This document shows positions 17,099 to 26,814 of a DNA stretch of 64,000 nucleotides, piece by piece. The position numbers were made by a program, and so were the translations under genes. Every line of letters starts with the position of its first letter. Position 1 is the stretch's first letter. The DNA is from Bin80 sp965116685. Lineage in GTDB: Bacteria; Bacteroidota; Rhodothermia; Rhodothermales; Bin80. The notes beneath the pieces are model-generated. The model saw only the letters and a list, made by a program, of their open reading frames with translations. It was not told the DNA's origin and made no database searches. The stretch is taken from positions 2,356,001 to 2,420,000 of the forward strand of contig OZ220707.1 of NCBI GenBank assembly GCA_965116685.1, read 5' to 3'.

Positions 17099-17950
17099 AT
17101 GGAGAAAAATATTCCCGATCCCCAAACGCAGGTTGCACAAATGGAAGAGGCGGTAGCCGCAATTCGTCAACGCACCCAATTTCAGCCCCAGGTTGGTTTG
17201 ATCCTGGGTACAGGACTGGGGCAGTTGACACAGGAAATTGAGGTTGAGCATAGGATTCCCTATGAGTCAATTCCGCATTGTCCTGTCTCAACAGTGGAGT
17301 CCCATAGAGGAGAGCTTCTTTTGGGAATGCTCCGGGAAGTTCCTGTGGTATGTATGAAAGGGCGTGTACACATGTACGAGGGATACAGCGCCCGTCGAGT
17401 GACATTCCCGGTTCGGGTCATGGCGAAACTTGGCATCGGGAGTCTGTTGGTTTCGAACGCATGTGGTTGCATGAATCCTGATTATCGTAGTGGAGATGTC
17501 ATGGTGCTCTCGGATCATATCAATCTACAAGGGGTCAACCCACTGGTAGGCCCGAATGTGGATGCTTGGGGTCCACGATTCCCTGATATGAGCGAGCCCT
17601 ATGATGTCGAACTCCGCCAGTATGCAATGCAGTCTGCCAAGGCCCATTCAATCCGGCTTCATGAGGGTGTGTATGTCTCTGTGTTGGGGCCTAGCCTTGA
17701 GACCCGGGCGGAGTACAAATTCCTGCGTACGATTGGTGCAGATGTAGTGGGGATGTCGACAACCCCGGAGGTAACCGTTGCCAGACATATGAATTTACGC
17801 GTGATGGCAGTGAGTGTAATCACCGATGAATGTTTCCCGGACACACTCGAACCCTTGACATTGGAGGATGTCATTGAAGCAGCAGGGATTGCAGAGCCAA
17901 AGCTGGCTGCAATTATGTCCGATGTGGTCGAAAAACTTGGCCAAGGGTGA
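17099..17950 (+). CDS. punA: Purine nucleoside phosphorylase (trimeric type)
   Basis: This is a 283-residue enzyme of purine salvage that splits (deoxy)guanosine or inosine with phosphate. The start is placed at the ATG at 17099 (MEKNIPDPQTQ); longer starts would overlap yggS. Diagnostic regions are 'VGLILGTGLGQL', the phosphate-site 'STVESHRGELLLG', 'GRVHMYEGYSARRVTFPVRVMAKLG', 'SNACGCMNPDYRSGDVMVLSDHINL', 'GPSLETRAEYKFLRTIGADVVGMSTTPEVTVARH' and 'VITDECFPD'. The 'SNA' where many homologues have 'TNAAG' is a small variation. It is followed by ileS with essentially no gap. Confidence 0.9.
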   Translation: MEKNIPDPQTQVAQMEEAVAAIRQRTQFQPQVGLILGTGLGQLTQEIEVEHRIPYESIPHCPVSTVESHRGELLLGMLREVPVVCMKGRVHMYEGYSARRVTFPVRVMAKLGIGSLLVSNACGCMNPDYRSGDVMVLSDHINLQGVNPLVGPNVDAWGPRFPDMSEPYDVELRQYAMQSAKAHSIRLHEGVYVSVLGPSLETRAEYKFLRTIGADVVGMSTTPEVTVARHMNLRVMAVSVITDECFPDTLEPLTLEDVIEAAGIAEPKLAAIMSDVVEKLGQG

Positions 17951-17952
17951 TC

Positions 17953-20900
17953 ATGAGAGGGGGGAAGGGCTTTGAAGAAATTCAGCGCGTTGATGCTCAT
18001 GTGATCGAACGGGAGATCCGTCAGCGGTGGGACTCGGAAGGCATCTTTCAGAAAAGCGTTGAGCTGCGCGCGGGAGCACCGACCTACACGTTTTACGAGG
18101 GTCCTCCAACCGCAAACGGGCATCCAGGAGTTCACCATGTTATGGCCCGAACCATTAAAGATGTGTTCTGCCGCTACCATACCATGAAAGGATGCCGTGT
18201 TGAGCGGAAAGCGGGATGGGATACGCACGGGCTTCCGGTTGAGATCGAGGTCGAAAAAAGCCTGGGACTTGATGGTCAGGAAGATATTTTGCGCTACGGC
18301 ATCGAAAAGTTTAACCAGCAGTGCCGTGAAAGCGTTCTGGTCTATAAGGGAGAGTGGGATGAACTGACACGTCAGATGGGGTACTGGGTAGATCTTGATC
18401 ATCCTTATGTGACCTTCGAAACAAAATACATCGAAACCGAGTGGTGGTTGATCAAGCAGATTTATGACAAGGGTCTGCTTTACAAGGGCCACAAGATTCA
18501 CTGGTACAGCCCGGGATCCGGCACGATTCTGAGTTCCCATGAGGTGAGCCTGGGCTACAAAGAGGTTCAGGATCCAAGTGTAACCGTCCGCTTCCGTTCT
18601 CTGAACCGGCCAGACACGTATTTCCTGGCCTGGACGACCACCCCCTGGACATTGATTTCGAATGCAGCGTTGGCGGTAGGCGCGGAGATTGAGTATGTAT
18701 CCGTCCGTTGTGCCTCTCTGCCTGAATCCAATCTGATTCTTGCCCGGTCCCGGTTAGAGATGCTCCGGGAGGAGTATGAAGTGGTCTGTACGATGCGTGG
18801 AAGTGAGCTTGAGGGCGAGCATTACGAGCCACTTTTCAGTTTTTTCAAGGACCAGGGCCACCATGCCTGGCGGATAGTAACTGCTGATTTTGTGTCCACC
18901 GAGGATGGTACGGGGATCGTGCATATTGCTCCTGCATTTGGAGCCGATGACTATGAAGTGGGACAAACAAAAGGATTCCCTGTGCTGAACCCGATTGATA
19001 GTCGGGGCCATTTTGCTTCCGATGTACCTCATGTGGGTGGACTCTGGTTCAAGGATGCAGACCGACCCATTATTCGGGATCTGCGCGAGCGGGGTCTTGT
19101 GCATCGAGATGACAGCCATGTGCATAATTATCCTCATGACTGGCGAAAAGGGACTCCACTCATGAGTTACCCGGTGGAAAGCTGGTTCATTCGAACCACG
19201 GCGATTCGTGATCGACTTGTAGAGCTTAACAATCAGATTGCATGGCAGCCGGCATCCATTGGATCCGGCCGATTTGGGGAATGGCTGTCCAACAATGTGG
19301 ACTGGGCGCTCAGCCGTCAACGCTTCTGGGGGACCCCCCTTCCAGTCTGGGTATCAGACCAGGATCCTGATGTCATTGAGGTCATTGGGTCCATTCAGGA
19401 ATTACGCGAACGCTGCGGGGAGCAACTGCCGGACAAAGATGAAGACATTGATCTACATCGCCCGTTTGTAGACGAGCTCACATGGCCTGCTCCAGACGGA
19501 GGGACAATGCGGCGAGTACCGGAAACCATTGATGTCTGGTTTGACTCGGGAGCCATGCCATTTGCACAATGGCATTATCCATTTGAGAATCAGGAGGCAT
19601 TTGAGCGGAGTTTTCCGGCGGACTTCATTGCCGAAGGTGTGGATCAGACACGCGGCTGGTTTTATACACTTCACGCGATTGCGGCTCTGGTAATGGATGA
19701 GGTGTCGTTTCGCAATTGTGTGGTCGGTGGACTTCTCCTTGATGCGAAAGGAGAAAAGATGGCCAAGACCAAAGGGAATGCGCTGGACCCATTTGATTTG
19801 ATCAAGAAATACGGAGCGGACAGAGTGAGATGGTATATGATGAGTAACTCCCCCCCGTGGGAGGATCTAAAGTTTAACGTCAATGGCGTGAAGGAGGTAG
19901 AGCGTAAACTGTTCAGTACGTTAATGAATAGTTATAGCTTCTTTGCGACGTATGCCAATATAGATGGCTATACAGGTGAAGAAGAAGCTCCATCTGTGAT
20001 TGAGCGGCCAGAACTGGATCGGTGGATTCTCAGCCGGTTGCAGTCTACCGTGGAACTGGTAGATGTGGCACTGGCACGCTACCATCCAACCAGGGCGGCT
20101 CGTGCGGTTGAAAGTTTTGTCACGGATTTTTCGAATTGGTACATCCGCAGATCTCGCCGACGTTTTTGGAGCACAAAAGCGACCCGGGCCTCTGAATCCG
20201 ATGATGATAAATGGGCAGCCTATGAAACGGTACATACATGTCTTGAGACGACGGCACGTCTCATGGCACCAATTGCTCCCTATTACAGTGAGTGGTTATA
20301 TCAGCATCTTACGACCAATACCCAGGATGTAGCCGAGTCGATTCATTTGACATGGTTCCCCAAAAAGGATCAGGAGCTGGTGAATGCTGAACTGGAGGCG
20401 CGAATGAAGAGTGCTCAGGTGATTTCCTCTCTCGTTCTCGGGCTGCGCAACAAGGCCGGTTTGAATATTCGCCAGCCCGTGGGCCGAATACTGGTGGTGG
20501 TCGACGAAAAATGTCGGGAGGAAACGGTTTCTCTGGTTGCTCCCATCATTTTGGATGAGGTGAATGCACGAATGATTGAGTACATCAATACTTCACACTC
20601 CATTGTTCGGCGAAGTGCCCGTCCGAATTTCCGTCAATTAGGTCGTAGAGCCGGACGGAATATGCCCAAGGTCAAGGAGGCGATTTTAGCTTTGAAACCA
20701 GTTCAACTGGAGGCTCACAGTGCAGGCGAGCGGGTCACGCTTACAGGGGAGGGGTTTGAATTAGAATTGCAGCCAGGAGATATTGAGATTAAAACCGAAG
20801 GGGTTGAAGGGTGGCTGGTAGGTCAGGAGGATGGATATACGGTTGCTCTGGATACCATAATCACGGAGGAGTTACTTCATGAGGGGTTAGCTCGGGAAAG

Positions 20901-21138
20901 TATTAATCGACTTCAGAACCTGCGGAAGTCAGCGGGATTTGCGGTGACGGATCGAATTCATGTTGATTGTGAGGCAACAAAAGTTTTGCACGCAGCCATT
21001 GAGCACCATGTTGATCGCATCAGAAACGAAACGTTGGCCATCACGTTTAATTTTGTTTATTCCCCAAAGGGAGAACATATTGAACGCTTTGATATCGGTG
21101 AGGAGTCGCTCACGCTGGGCGTGAGTCGTTCAGAGTAG
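17953..21138 (+). CDS. ileS: Isoleucyl-tRNA synthetase
   Basis: This is a 1061-residue class I synthetase. The start used is the ATG at 17953; an in-frame GTG at 17947 overlaps the preceding stop. It has the HIGH-type motif 'PPTANGHPGVHH' (51-62), editing-domain signatures ('FLAWTTTPWTLISNAALAVG', 'GTGIVHIAPAFGADDYEVG'), 'SRQRFWGTPLPVW', and the KMSKS loop 'GEKMAKTKGN' (about 600-609). The C-terminal part lacks the Cys-rich zinc finger of E. coli-type IleS, and the length fits the eukaryote-like type, which in some species tolerates mupirocin. It sits between purine salvage and the DksA-like gene. Confidence 0.95.
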   Translation: MRGGKGFEEIQRVDAHVIEREIRQRWDSEGIFQKSVELRAGAPTYTFYEGPPTANGHPGVHHVMARTIKDVFCRYHTMKGCRVERKAGWDTHGLPVEIEVEKSLGLDGQEDILRYGIEKFNQQCRESVLVYKGEWDELTRQMGYWVDLDHPYVTFETKYIETEWWLIKQIYDKGLLYKGHKIHWYSPGSGTILSSHEVSLGYKEVQDPSVTVRFRSLNRPDTYFLAWTTTPWTLISNAALAVGAEIEYVSVRCASLPESNLILARSRLEMLREEYEVVCTMRGSELEGEHYEPLFSFFKDQGHHAWRIVTADFVSTEDGTGIVHIAPAFGADDYEVGQTKGFPVLNPIDSRGHFASDVPHVGGLWFKDADRPIIRDLRERGLVHRDDSHVHNYPHDWRKGTPLMSYPVESWFIRTTAIRDRLVELNNQIAWQPASIGSGRFGEWLSNNVDWALSRQRFWGTPLPVWVSDQDPDVIEVIGSIQELRERCGEQLPDKDEDIDLHRPFVDELTWPAPDGGTMRRVPETIDVWFDSGAMPFAQWHYPFENQEAFERSFPADFIAEGVDQTRGWFYTLHAIAALVMDEVSFRNCVVGGLLLDAKGEKMAKTKGNALDPFDLIKKYGADRVRWYMMSNSPPWEDLKFNVNGVKEVERKLFSTLMNSYSFFATYANIDGYTGEEEAPSVIERPELDRWILSRLQSTVELVDVALARYHPTRAARAVESFVTDFSNWYIRRSRRRFWSTKATRASESDDDKWAAYETVHTCLETTARLMAPIAPYYSEWLYQHLTTNTQDVAESIHLTWFPKKDQELVNAELEARMKSAQVISSLVLGLRNKAGLNIRQPVGRILVVVDEKCREETVSLVAPIILDEVNARMIEYINTSHSIVRRSARPNFRQLGRRAGRNMPKVKEAILALKPVQLEAHSAGERVTLTGEGFELELQPGDIEIKTEGVEGWLVGQEDGYTVALDTIITEELLHEGLARESINRLQNLRKSAGFAVTDRIHVDCEATKVLHAAIEHHVDRIRNETLAITFNFVYSPKGEHIERFDIGEESLTLGVSRSE

Positions 21139-21172
21139 CCTCACCATATGAAGATAGAATAGTTACGAAATC

Positions 21173-21601
21173 ATGGCAGCTCAAAAATCAGCCCAAGTAT
21201 CCTCGGAACTCCCGGTAAATGGCCCCGCCAAGACGCCATTTGATAATGACTTGCTGGCTCATTTCCGTTCGTTGATTCTTGACAAGCGCAAGCGTGCACT
21301 TGACGATATAACGAACATGCAGGCTCAGATCAAAGATTCACGCGAGCGATCTGAGAGTGACTCGGCGTACAGCTTCCACATGGCTGATGCGGGGACGGAT
21401 GCAATGGAGCGGGAAAAGCTGTATCTGATGCTGGCTCGCCAGAAAAAATACATTGGTTATTTGGACCGGGCCCTTGAGCGCATTGATAACCGGACCTATG
21501 GGATTTGCAAGGTGACGGGCAATCCCATTTCCCGGGAGCGGTTGGAGGCAGTACCTCATACAGAGATTTCGATTGAGGCCAAGCTCAAGCAAAAACGATA
21601 G
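21173..21601 (+). CDS. TraR/DksA-family regulator with degenerate zinc finger
   Basis: This is a 142-residue DksA-like protein. An N-terminal extension (1-22) is followed by a long helical hairpin with 'SAYSFHMADAGTDAMEREKLYLMLARQKKYIGYLDRALERI' (about 64-104) and a C-terminal 'GICKVTGNPISRERLEAVPHTEISIEAK'. True DksA has four zinc-binding Cys; here only one Cys is left, so metal-free folding is expected. Such proteins are typical next to ileS and lspA in Bacteroidota-like genomes. A role at the RNA polymerase secondary channel is inferred from the family. It is 9 bp upstream of lspA. Confidence 0.86.
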   Translation: MAAQKSAQVSSELPVNGPAKTPFDNDLLAHFRSLILDKRKRALDDITNMQAQIKDSRERSESDSAYSFHMADAGTDAMEREKLYLMLARQKKYIGYLDRALERIDNRTYGICKVTGNPISRERLEAVPHTEISIEAKLKQKR

Positions 21602-21609
21602 GTTCGTAT

Positions 21610-22221
21610 ATGCGGCTGTTTTGGATTGTAGCCGGGGTATTGATCCTTGATCAGGTAACGAAGGTGGTCGTGCGTATCAATATGGATCCAGGCCATTTTG
21701 GCGCGATTGATCTTGTGGGAAACTGGCTTAAGTTCACCTACACCGAAAATCCTGGGATGGCATTTGGGATTAATTTTGGTCCCGCGGGTCTGATTACGGC
21801 GTTTTCGATTATAGCTGCAACCATGATCGTGATCTATATGCTACGCGTTCGGGATGGCTATCTACCCTATACAGCAAGTTTAGCATGCATTCTAGGAGGG
21901 GCCATCGGGAATATTATTGACCGCCTGTTTTATGGAATGATATTCGGCTATGGTCCCTTTTTTCAGGGGCGGGTGGTTGACTTCATTCACTTTGATATTT
22001 GGCATGGGCAGGTATCTTCATCCATTCCGTTGATTGGTGGAAGCTATTTATCGTTTTTCCCAATCTTCAATGTGGCAGATATCGGGATTGTGGGGGGTGT
22101 AATTGGCATTCTGCTTTTCCAGAAAAAATTCTTAAGCAAAGTGCATTGCTGCCAACCTGAAGAGGAGCAAGGCCCCCTTGAGGAACAGCCTGTTTCTGAG
22201 CAGTTGCCCTCTGCAATATAG
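21610..22221 (+). CDS. lspA: Lipoprotein signal peptidase (signal peptidase II)
   Basis: This is a 203-residue inner-membrane aspartyl protease with four transmembrane helices; it removes the signal peptide of lipidated prolipoproteins. The two catalytic Asp are in 'GGAIGNIIDRLFYG' (D104) and 'FPIFNVADIGI' (D157), and 'ENPGMAFG' is the conserved loop near residue 46-53. A hydrophilic C-terminal tail of ~30 residues ('EEEQGPLEEQPVSEQ') extends beyond the usual end. It closes the ileS-dksA-like-lspA run and faces the convergent M20 gene. Confidence 0.95.
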   Translation: MRLFWIVAGVLILDQVTKVVVRINMDPGHFGAIDLVGNWLKFTYTENPGMAFGINFGPAGLITAFSIIAATMIVIYMLRVRDGYLPYTASLACILGGAIGNIIDRLFYGMIFGYGPFFQGRVVDFIHFDIWHGQVSSSIPLIGGSYLSFFPIFNVADIGIVGGVIGILLFQKKFLSKVHCCQPEEEQGPLEEQPVSEQLPSAI

Positions 22222-22326
22222 CCGCGCGGTTTGGCTTCAAGCTTCGAGGATTCAGGTTGGGGAGCACTCCGAAAGCCATTTATGAGGGGGCAATCAGATG
22301 ATTCCGCTCATCAGGAATTGAGAGAG

Positions 22327-22351
22327 GGAAGGGACAGGTTTCCCCCCTTCC
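22327..22351. terminator. Possible bidirectional hairpin between convergent genes
   Basis: GGAAGGG (22327-22333) pairs with CCCTTCC (22345-22351) in the 171-bp gap between lspA and the M20 gene. There is no clear U-tract on either side, so terminator function is only suggested by location. Confidence 0.3.
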
Positions 22352-22392
22352 AGATAAGAGCGCCCAATTTTGACAAGCAGTGCCCTGCCTGA

Positions 22393-23712
22393 CTACTTGC
22401 TCTGCTGGTCGACCATATAATCAATGGCCAGACTTGAGAGTGCCCGTACGCCGGTTATGAGCGCTGATTCATCCACGAAAAAATAGGGGGAATGATTTCT
22501 CGGTACGGTTTCCAGGTCCGCTTCTGGAGGAGCGATGCCAAGAAAAATGAATAATCCTGGTACTTCGTTCGCGAAATAGGAAAAATCTTCCGCCCCCGTG
22601 ATCTTCGCGGCTTGGCTGACGGAATCCGAGACACGTTCCAAGGAAGGAATCATTTGCAGCGTTAGATCCGGGTCATTAACCGTAACGGGGTATCCATAGT
22701 TAATTTGGACTTCAGCGGTAGCACCGGCGCTCATGGCAATGTGTTCGACTGTATGGCGGATCCGTTCTTCTATTTCCTCACGTACATCGGGCAAAAATGT
22801 ACGAATCGTTCCCGTGAGCTTCACCTCATCCGGGATAATATTGCTGCGTACTCCACCATGGAAGGTGCCCACGGTAATGATGGAGGGTGTTGCAGTGACG
22901 TCAAGTTGTCGACTGGCGATGGTTTGCAATCCCAGCACAACCTGGCTGCCGACAACGATCGGATCAACTCCCCCCCACGGCACGGCGCCGTGTGTTTGAC
23001 GTCCTTTGATCGTGATGTGCAGTTCATCCGCGCTGGCCATGAATGGGCCCGGCAAATAGCTAATGTGTCCGACCCGCTCTGGCCAGACATGCAATCCAAA
23101 AACCACCTCTGGAGTGGGATCTTCAAAGACACCTTCACGAAGCATAAGCTCTGCCCCACCTTCCTCGCCCGCGGGTGCTCCCTCCTCTGCGGGCTGAAAA
23201 ATGAATTTTATGGATCCCGGTAACTCATCTTTCATGGCGGCCATGACGCTGGCTACGCCCATCAGAATAGATGTGTGAGTGTCGTGACCGCACGCATGCA
23301 TCACACCAACATCCATCCCATTGTACGTCGTTTGGACCTTTGACGCAAAGGGGATGTCTACCATTTCGGTGACCGGCAGTGCATCCATGTCAGCACGGAG
23401 GGCAACAATCGGTCCGGGTTTGCCTCCCTGCAGGAACCCGACCACTCCTGTATGGGCAATTTCTGTTTGGACCTCCATGCCAAGTGAACGCAGGTGATCG
23501 GCGACGAGTGCAGCGGTCCGAAACTCCCTGTTACTTAGTTCAGGATTCGCATGTATATCCCGGCGCCATTCAATCACATCTGACTCAACAGACGCAGCAT
23601 GCAGATCCAGAGCTTGATGAAGCGGCGCGCGCTCCTGTGCTTGTGCAGAAAGCACGACCCCAAGTAAGGGGATAAGGCATAAGGCGAAGAGTAGCATTTT
23701 ATCGGAGAACAT
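22393..23712 (-). CDS. Exported M20-family amidohydrolase/peptidase
   Basis: This is a 439-residue zinc amidohydrolase of the M20D (hippurate/IAA-amino acid hydrolase, AbgB-like) type with a signal peptide ending near 'LSAQAQ'. Metal and catalytic residues are visible: 'RADMDALPV' (about 107-115), 'MHACGHDTH' (138-146), the EE pair in 'FQPAEEGAP' (E176, E177) and the C-terminal 'TGAEDFSYFANEVPG'. It likely removes acyl or aminoacyl groups from amino-acid conjugates in the periplasm. The ATG at 23712 overlaps the upstream gene by 14 bp; an ATG at 23697, just after that gene's stop, is an equally good start. It is coupled to the DUF5916 gene. Confidence 0.87.
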   Translation of the reverse strand: MFSDKMLLFALCLIPLLGVVLSAQAQERAPLHQALDLHAASVESDVIEWRRDIHANPELSNREFRTAALVADHLRSLGMEVQTEIAHTGVVGFLQGGKPGPIVALRADMDALPVTEMVDIPFASKVQTTYNGMDVGVMHACGHDTHTSILMGVASVMAAMKDELPGSIKFIFQPAEEGAPAGEEGGAELMLREGVFEDPTPEVVFGLHVWPERVGHISYLPGPFMASADELHITIKGRQTHGAVPWGGVDPIVVGSQVVLGLQTIASRQLDVTATPSIITVGTFHGGVRSNIIPDEVKLTGTIRTFLPDVREEIEERIRHTVEHIAMSAGATAEVQINYGYPVTVNDPDLTLQMIPSLERVSDSVSQAAKITGAEDFSYFANEVPGLFIFLGIAPPEADLETVPRNHSPYFFVDESALITGVRALSSLAIDYMVDQQSK

Positions 23713-25942
23713 TAAAAAGTCGGCTGTATTTGATGGTGACGGTGCGTCCTAGGCTGTTATGGAAAGGCTGGCTGGATTCACTCACATCGTTAAAGACAAC
23801 AAATAATCCCGTATTTGCAGACTGAAGCCAGCCCAGTCTCAGATTGGCAGACCACAGATCCCCTGCGCTGTCACTGTACTGAAAGAGTCCCTGAACATAC
23901 AGTCGGGGCGTAAATGAATAGGAAAGTCGAGTTCGGAACAAGTTGATCGCAAAGTCCCCTCCGGGCAAGCTTACATCGTTATACGACCAATTCAGCTCAG
24001 TGGTCAGCGCCTCATTGGCACGGATTCGGACAGTCGTTGACACGTTTCTACGCGTACCGCCAAAAAAGCCTCCCAGGACCGCACGGGTATTGAGGCTCAC
24101 TTTGCGTCCCTGATTGGTGATCAGTACGAGTTGTGCTTCTCTGTGGTCATAGGTGCCAGCGGGGACAAGCACCTTTCCTGAAATTTCGAATTCTTCCTGG
24201 ACCCCTTCACGGGTAAGATTGATCCCGGTATGGATTTCAAATCCCCCCTTCCATTCAAAGTGATTATCAATATGCCATCGCCCTCCTTCTTGGAATCCCT
24301 TAAAATCCCAGTAACCCTGGTAACTTACATGAGGTCGCAATTCCAAGAGTCCGAGTGAGTTTTCCGGTCGCCAGGCATAAAGGACCAGGCCGGTAAGTTT
24401 ACGGTACTCACTGTTTCTTCTCAGGAATCCAATCGCCGGATTGAAGTTCTCAGCAACCTGTGTAAAGGTCGTATTGATACGCCATACGTTTGAGAGATAG
24501 GATACATTCATGTTGAATGCATGCTCAGCTCCGCTCAAGTGTGGCGAAAACGTTCGTGCAACGAACCCGGAAAGCGTTGTATACTGGCCGATTCCCCATC
24601 GCCCGTCGACAGCCAGGGCCTGATTATCTTCTTCCACAGGTACGGATTCGCCGGCATCAAGATGAAGTCGGCTGGTTGCCATGATCCCGACTGCTGAGCG
24701 GTTTGACAGGTCTTTTCGGATGCGCGCGACCGAAAAGTTTGTCCCGGCGGCAGTTCCTTCAACCTCGCGGGTCTGCATGGTTAGCAGGCCTACGTTGACT
24801 CCCCCAGTCTGTCCTGAAAGCCGGGTTCCTCCAAGGATGGGAATCAGTTCTCCATCCGGTCCGATACCGATGCGTCGACTGAAAAAGAGTTCGACTTCCT
24901 GTCCACTGAACTCGGAGACACCCACCGAAAAAAGCCCTGCATTCTCAAGGAAGAAGGGACGCTTCTCAGGGAAGAAGAGATTAAACCGGTCCAGATTTAC
25001 TTGCTGTTCATCAACCTCAACCTGTGCAAAATCCGTATTGTAGCTGGCATCAAGCGTCAGGCTTGGGGTCAGGCTGTACTTGAGATCCACACCAACCTCA
25101 ACATCCGGTTCCACTTGAGAGCTTGAAGGTTCAAACGTTCGAGTGATGTTCCCGAGCGTATAAGGGATGATTTGGAAGTTACGGGGTTGCGGGACGATCA
25201 GTCCGGAAACATGGCCGGCCCTGGAAACCCTACTGAGTTGATATTGTCTGGGCATGCGGGTCCAGAAAGATCGTTCATTATGCCGGCGGATATTTCGCTG
25301 AAAATTTACTCCCCATATCTGCTCACGTGTCGCGGGGAAGCGGATGGTTCGGAATGGGATCTCGAATTCCGCACTCCATCCGTCTTCGGTCGTGCGGGTT
25401 TGCACGTCCCAAGATCCATCCCAGTTGATATTGAAGCCCCCACCACTGCCAGTCTGTTGCCGTGCGCCGAAGGCTCCCTGTCCCTCATTGGTCACCTGTG
25501 CATCATATTCAATGCCGGCAGGGTTCGTACCAAAGACAAAGCCATTCTGCCCATCCAGGTACGTGTCAATGATCATCTGAAAGCTGTCTGTTTCATCAAG
25601 TGGAGCATCGCGGCGGGTGTCGGAAACGATGATTGCTTCTGGTTCACGATCATAGCAAATCACCCCAACATACAGTGCAAGATCTGTGTAGACCAGATGC
25701 ACCACTGTTCGCTCGCTTGAGGGTTGTCCTTCTTGGGGGGTTGTTTGCCAGAATTCGGTGATGGGCGCTGCCTGTGCGTAAGCAGGATCCCCAATAACGG
25801 TGCCATCTAGTACGGGAGCGACTTCTGTGTATGCAGCTGCCGCAGTGGGGGTAGACTGCTGCTCTGAATCAGGCGAGGAGTACTGCGCACTCGCAAGTGT
25901 AGCAGAAACCAACGATACAAGTAAGAGATAAAGGGGGCGCAC
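23699..25942 (-). CDS. DUF5916 outer-membrane protein with N-terminal carbohydrate-binding-like domain
   Basis: This is a 747-residue exported protein starting at GTG (MRPLYLLLVSLVSATLASAQ, signal peptide). Residues ~40-230 form a family-9-like carbohydrate-binding module ('PVLDGTVIGDPAYAQAAPITEFWQTTPQEGQPSSERTVV', 'LYVGVICYD', 'WSAEFEIPFRTIRFP'). The rest is a DUF5916 beta-barrel, with 'RNIRRHNERSFWTRMPR', 'NTDFAQVEVDEQQVNLDRFNLFFPEKRPFFLENAGLF' and alternating amphipathic strands to the end. The family is common in Bacteroidota-like bacteria; its substrate is unknown, and glycan or peptide binding at the cell surface is plausible. It shares an operon with the M20 hydrolase. Confidence 0.85.
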   Translation of the reverse strand: MRPLYLLLVSLVSATLASAQYSSPDSEQQSTPTAAAAYTEVAPVLDGTVIGDPAYAQAAPITEFWQTTPQEGQPSSERTVVHLVYTDLALYVGVICYDREPEAIIVSDTRRDAPLDETDSFQMIIDTYLDGQNGFVFGTNPAGIEYDAQVTNEGQGAFGARQQTGSGGGFNINWDGSWDVQTRTTEDGWSAEFEIPFRTIRFPATREQIWGVNFQRNIRRHNERSFWTRMPRQYQLSRVSRAGHVSGLIVPQPRNFQIIPYTLGNITRTFEPSSSQVEPDVEVGVDLKYSLTPSLTLDASYNTDFAQVEVDEQQVNLDRFNLFFPEKRPFFLENAGLFSVGVSEFSGQEVELFFSRRIGIGPDGELIPILGGTRLSGQTGGVNVGLLTMQTREVEGTAAGTNFSVARIRKDLSNRSAVGIMATSRLHLDAGESVPVEEDNQALAVDGRWGIGQYTTLSGFVARTFSPHLSGAEHAFNMNVSYLSNVWRINTTFTQVAENFNPAIGFLRRNSEYRKLTGLVLYAWRPENSLGLLELRPHVSYQGYWDFKGFQEGGRWHIDNHFEWKGGFEIHTGINLTREGVQEEFEISGKVLVPAGTYDHREAQLVLITNQGRKVSLNTRAVLGGFFGGTRRNVSTTVRIRANEALTTELNWSYNDVSLPGGDFAINLFRTRLSYSFTPRLYVQGLFQYSDSAGDLWSANLRLGWLQSANTGLFVVFNDVSESSQPFHNSLGRTVTIKYSRLFNVLR

Positions 25943-26028
25943 TGCCGTTTAAGTAGTTGAATGCGATAATATACGGTGCTAAGCATTGTCTCGCGATTTT
26001 CCGCCTCAACAGTATGGGGCTGCAATCC

Positions 26029-26748
26029 ATGGAACGGAACGTTACGATTACGGGAATCAGTGATACACATGGTGTGGTTTCACTGCCGAGTCTGCTCAAA
26101 GATTGCGAAAGTGATTTCCTTGTTCATTGTGGTGACTTCACTGCTGGACCAGTAGATCGTATTGCCCGCACTCATATCTATGATAGCCATAGAGAGACAT
26201 GGGACCTATTTGTCAACGAACTGAAAGCAATTAGACATCAGTTCAAGCATGTAGTCGTTGTTCCCGGAAATCATGATCAAATTTGCGAAGTGATTCCAGA
26301 TGAATGTATCCACCGTTTAGAAGAGATCGAGGTACATCTATTGATGAATGATGGAGTGGTTCTTGAGGAAGAGCTTAGGGTATGGGGGATTCCCCATACC
26401 CCTCCGTTTTATCATTGGTTTTTCCAAGGATATGATATGGATGAATACATCTCTCAAATCCCGGAGTCCACGAATATTCTAGTCACTCATGGGCCGCCAT
26501 ATGGAATTTTAGACGAGGTTAGTCCACAGAATCAATTTACAGAGAGAAAGCCTCTTGGCTGTCGTTCGCTTAGAAGAAGATGTTTAGAATTGCCGAAGTT
26601 GAAAGCAGCATTCTTTGGGCATATTCACAGTGCTCATGGACAACATAGAGAAAGGAGTGTTGATTATTACAATTGTTCCGTTCTTGATGAGCGATATGAT
26701 CACGCGTACACTCCAATTCAAACAGCAATCAAAATGGTGGAGGTGTAA
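26029..26748 (+). CDS. Calcineurin-like metallophosphoesterase
   Basis: This protein of about 239 residues has all the metal-site motifs of the calcineurin-like family: 'ISDTHG' (D-x-H), 'LVHCGDFT' (GD), 'VVPGNHDQ' (GNHD), 'LVTHGPPYGILDE' and 'AAFFGHIHSAHG' (GHxH). It resembles the MPPED/UPF0046-like branch of small phosphodiesterases. The start is set at the ATG at 26029 (MERNVTITG); upstream in-frame starts (25957, 26014) would add a poorly fitting leader. It is divergent from the DUF5916 gene. The substrate is unknown. Confidence 0.88.
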   Translation: MERNVTITGISDTHGVVSLPSLLKDCESDFLVHCGDFTAGPVDRIARTHIYDSHRETWDLFVNELKAIRHQFKHVVVVPGNHDQICEVIPDECIHRLEEIEVHLLMNDGVVLEEELRVWGIPHTPPFYHWFFQGYDMDEYISQIPESTNILVTHGPPYGILDEVSPQNQFTERKPLGCRSLRRRCLELPKLKAAFFGHIHSAHGQHRERSVDYYNCSVLDERYDHAYTPIQTAIKMVEV

Positions 26749-26814
26749 ACCAAGGTGCTAACATTCGCATTCGGGTGATTTTATTGTGGGGATTTGATAT
26801 GGATGCGGGCGTAT

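Noticed and set aside
17659..18540. 293-codon open frame antisense to the nucleoside phosphorylase and ileS genes
   Set aside because: It spans two well-supported genes on the other strand and has no recognisable domain.
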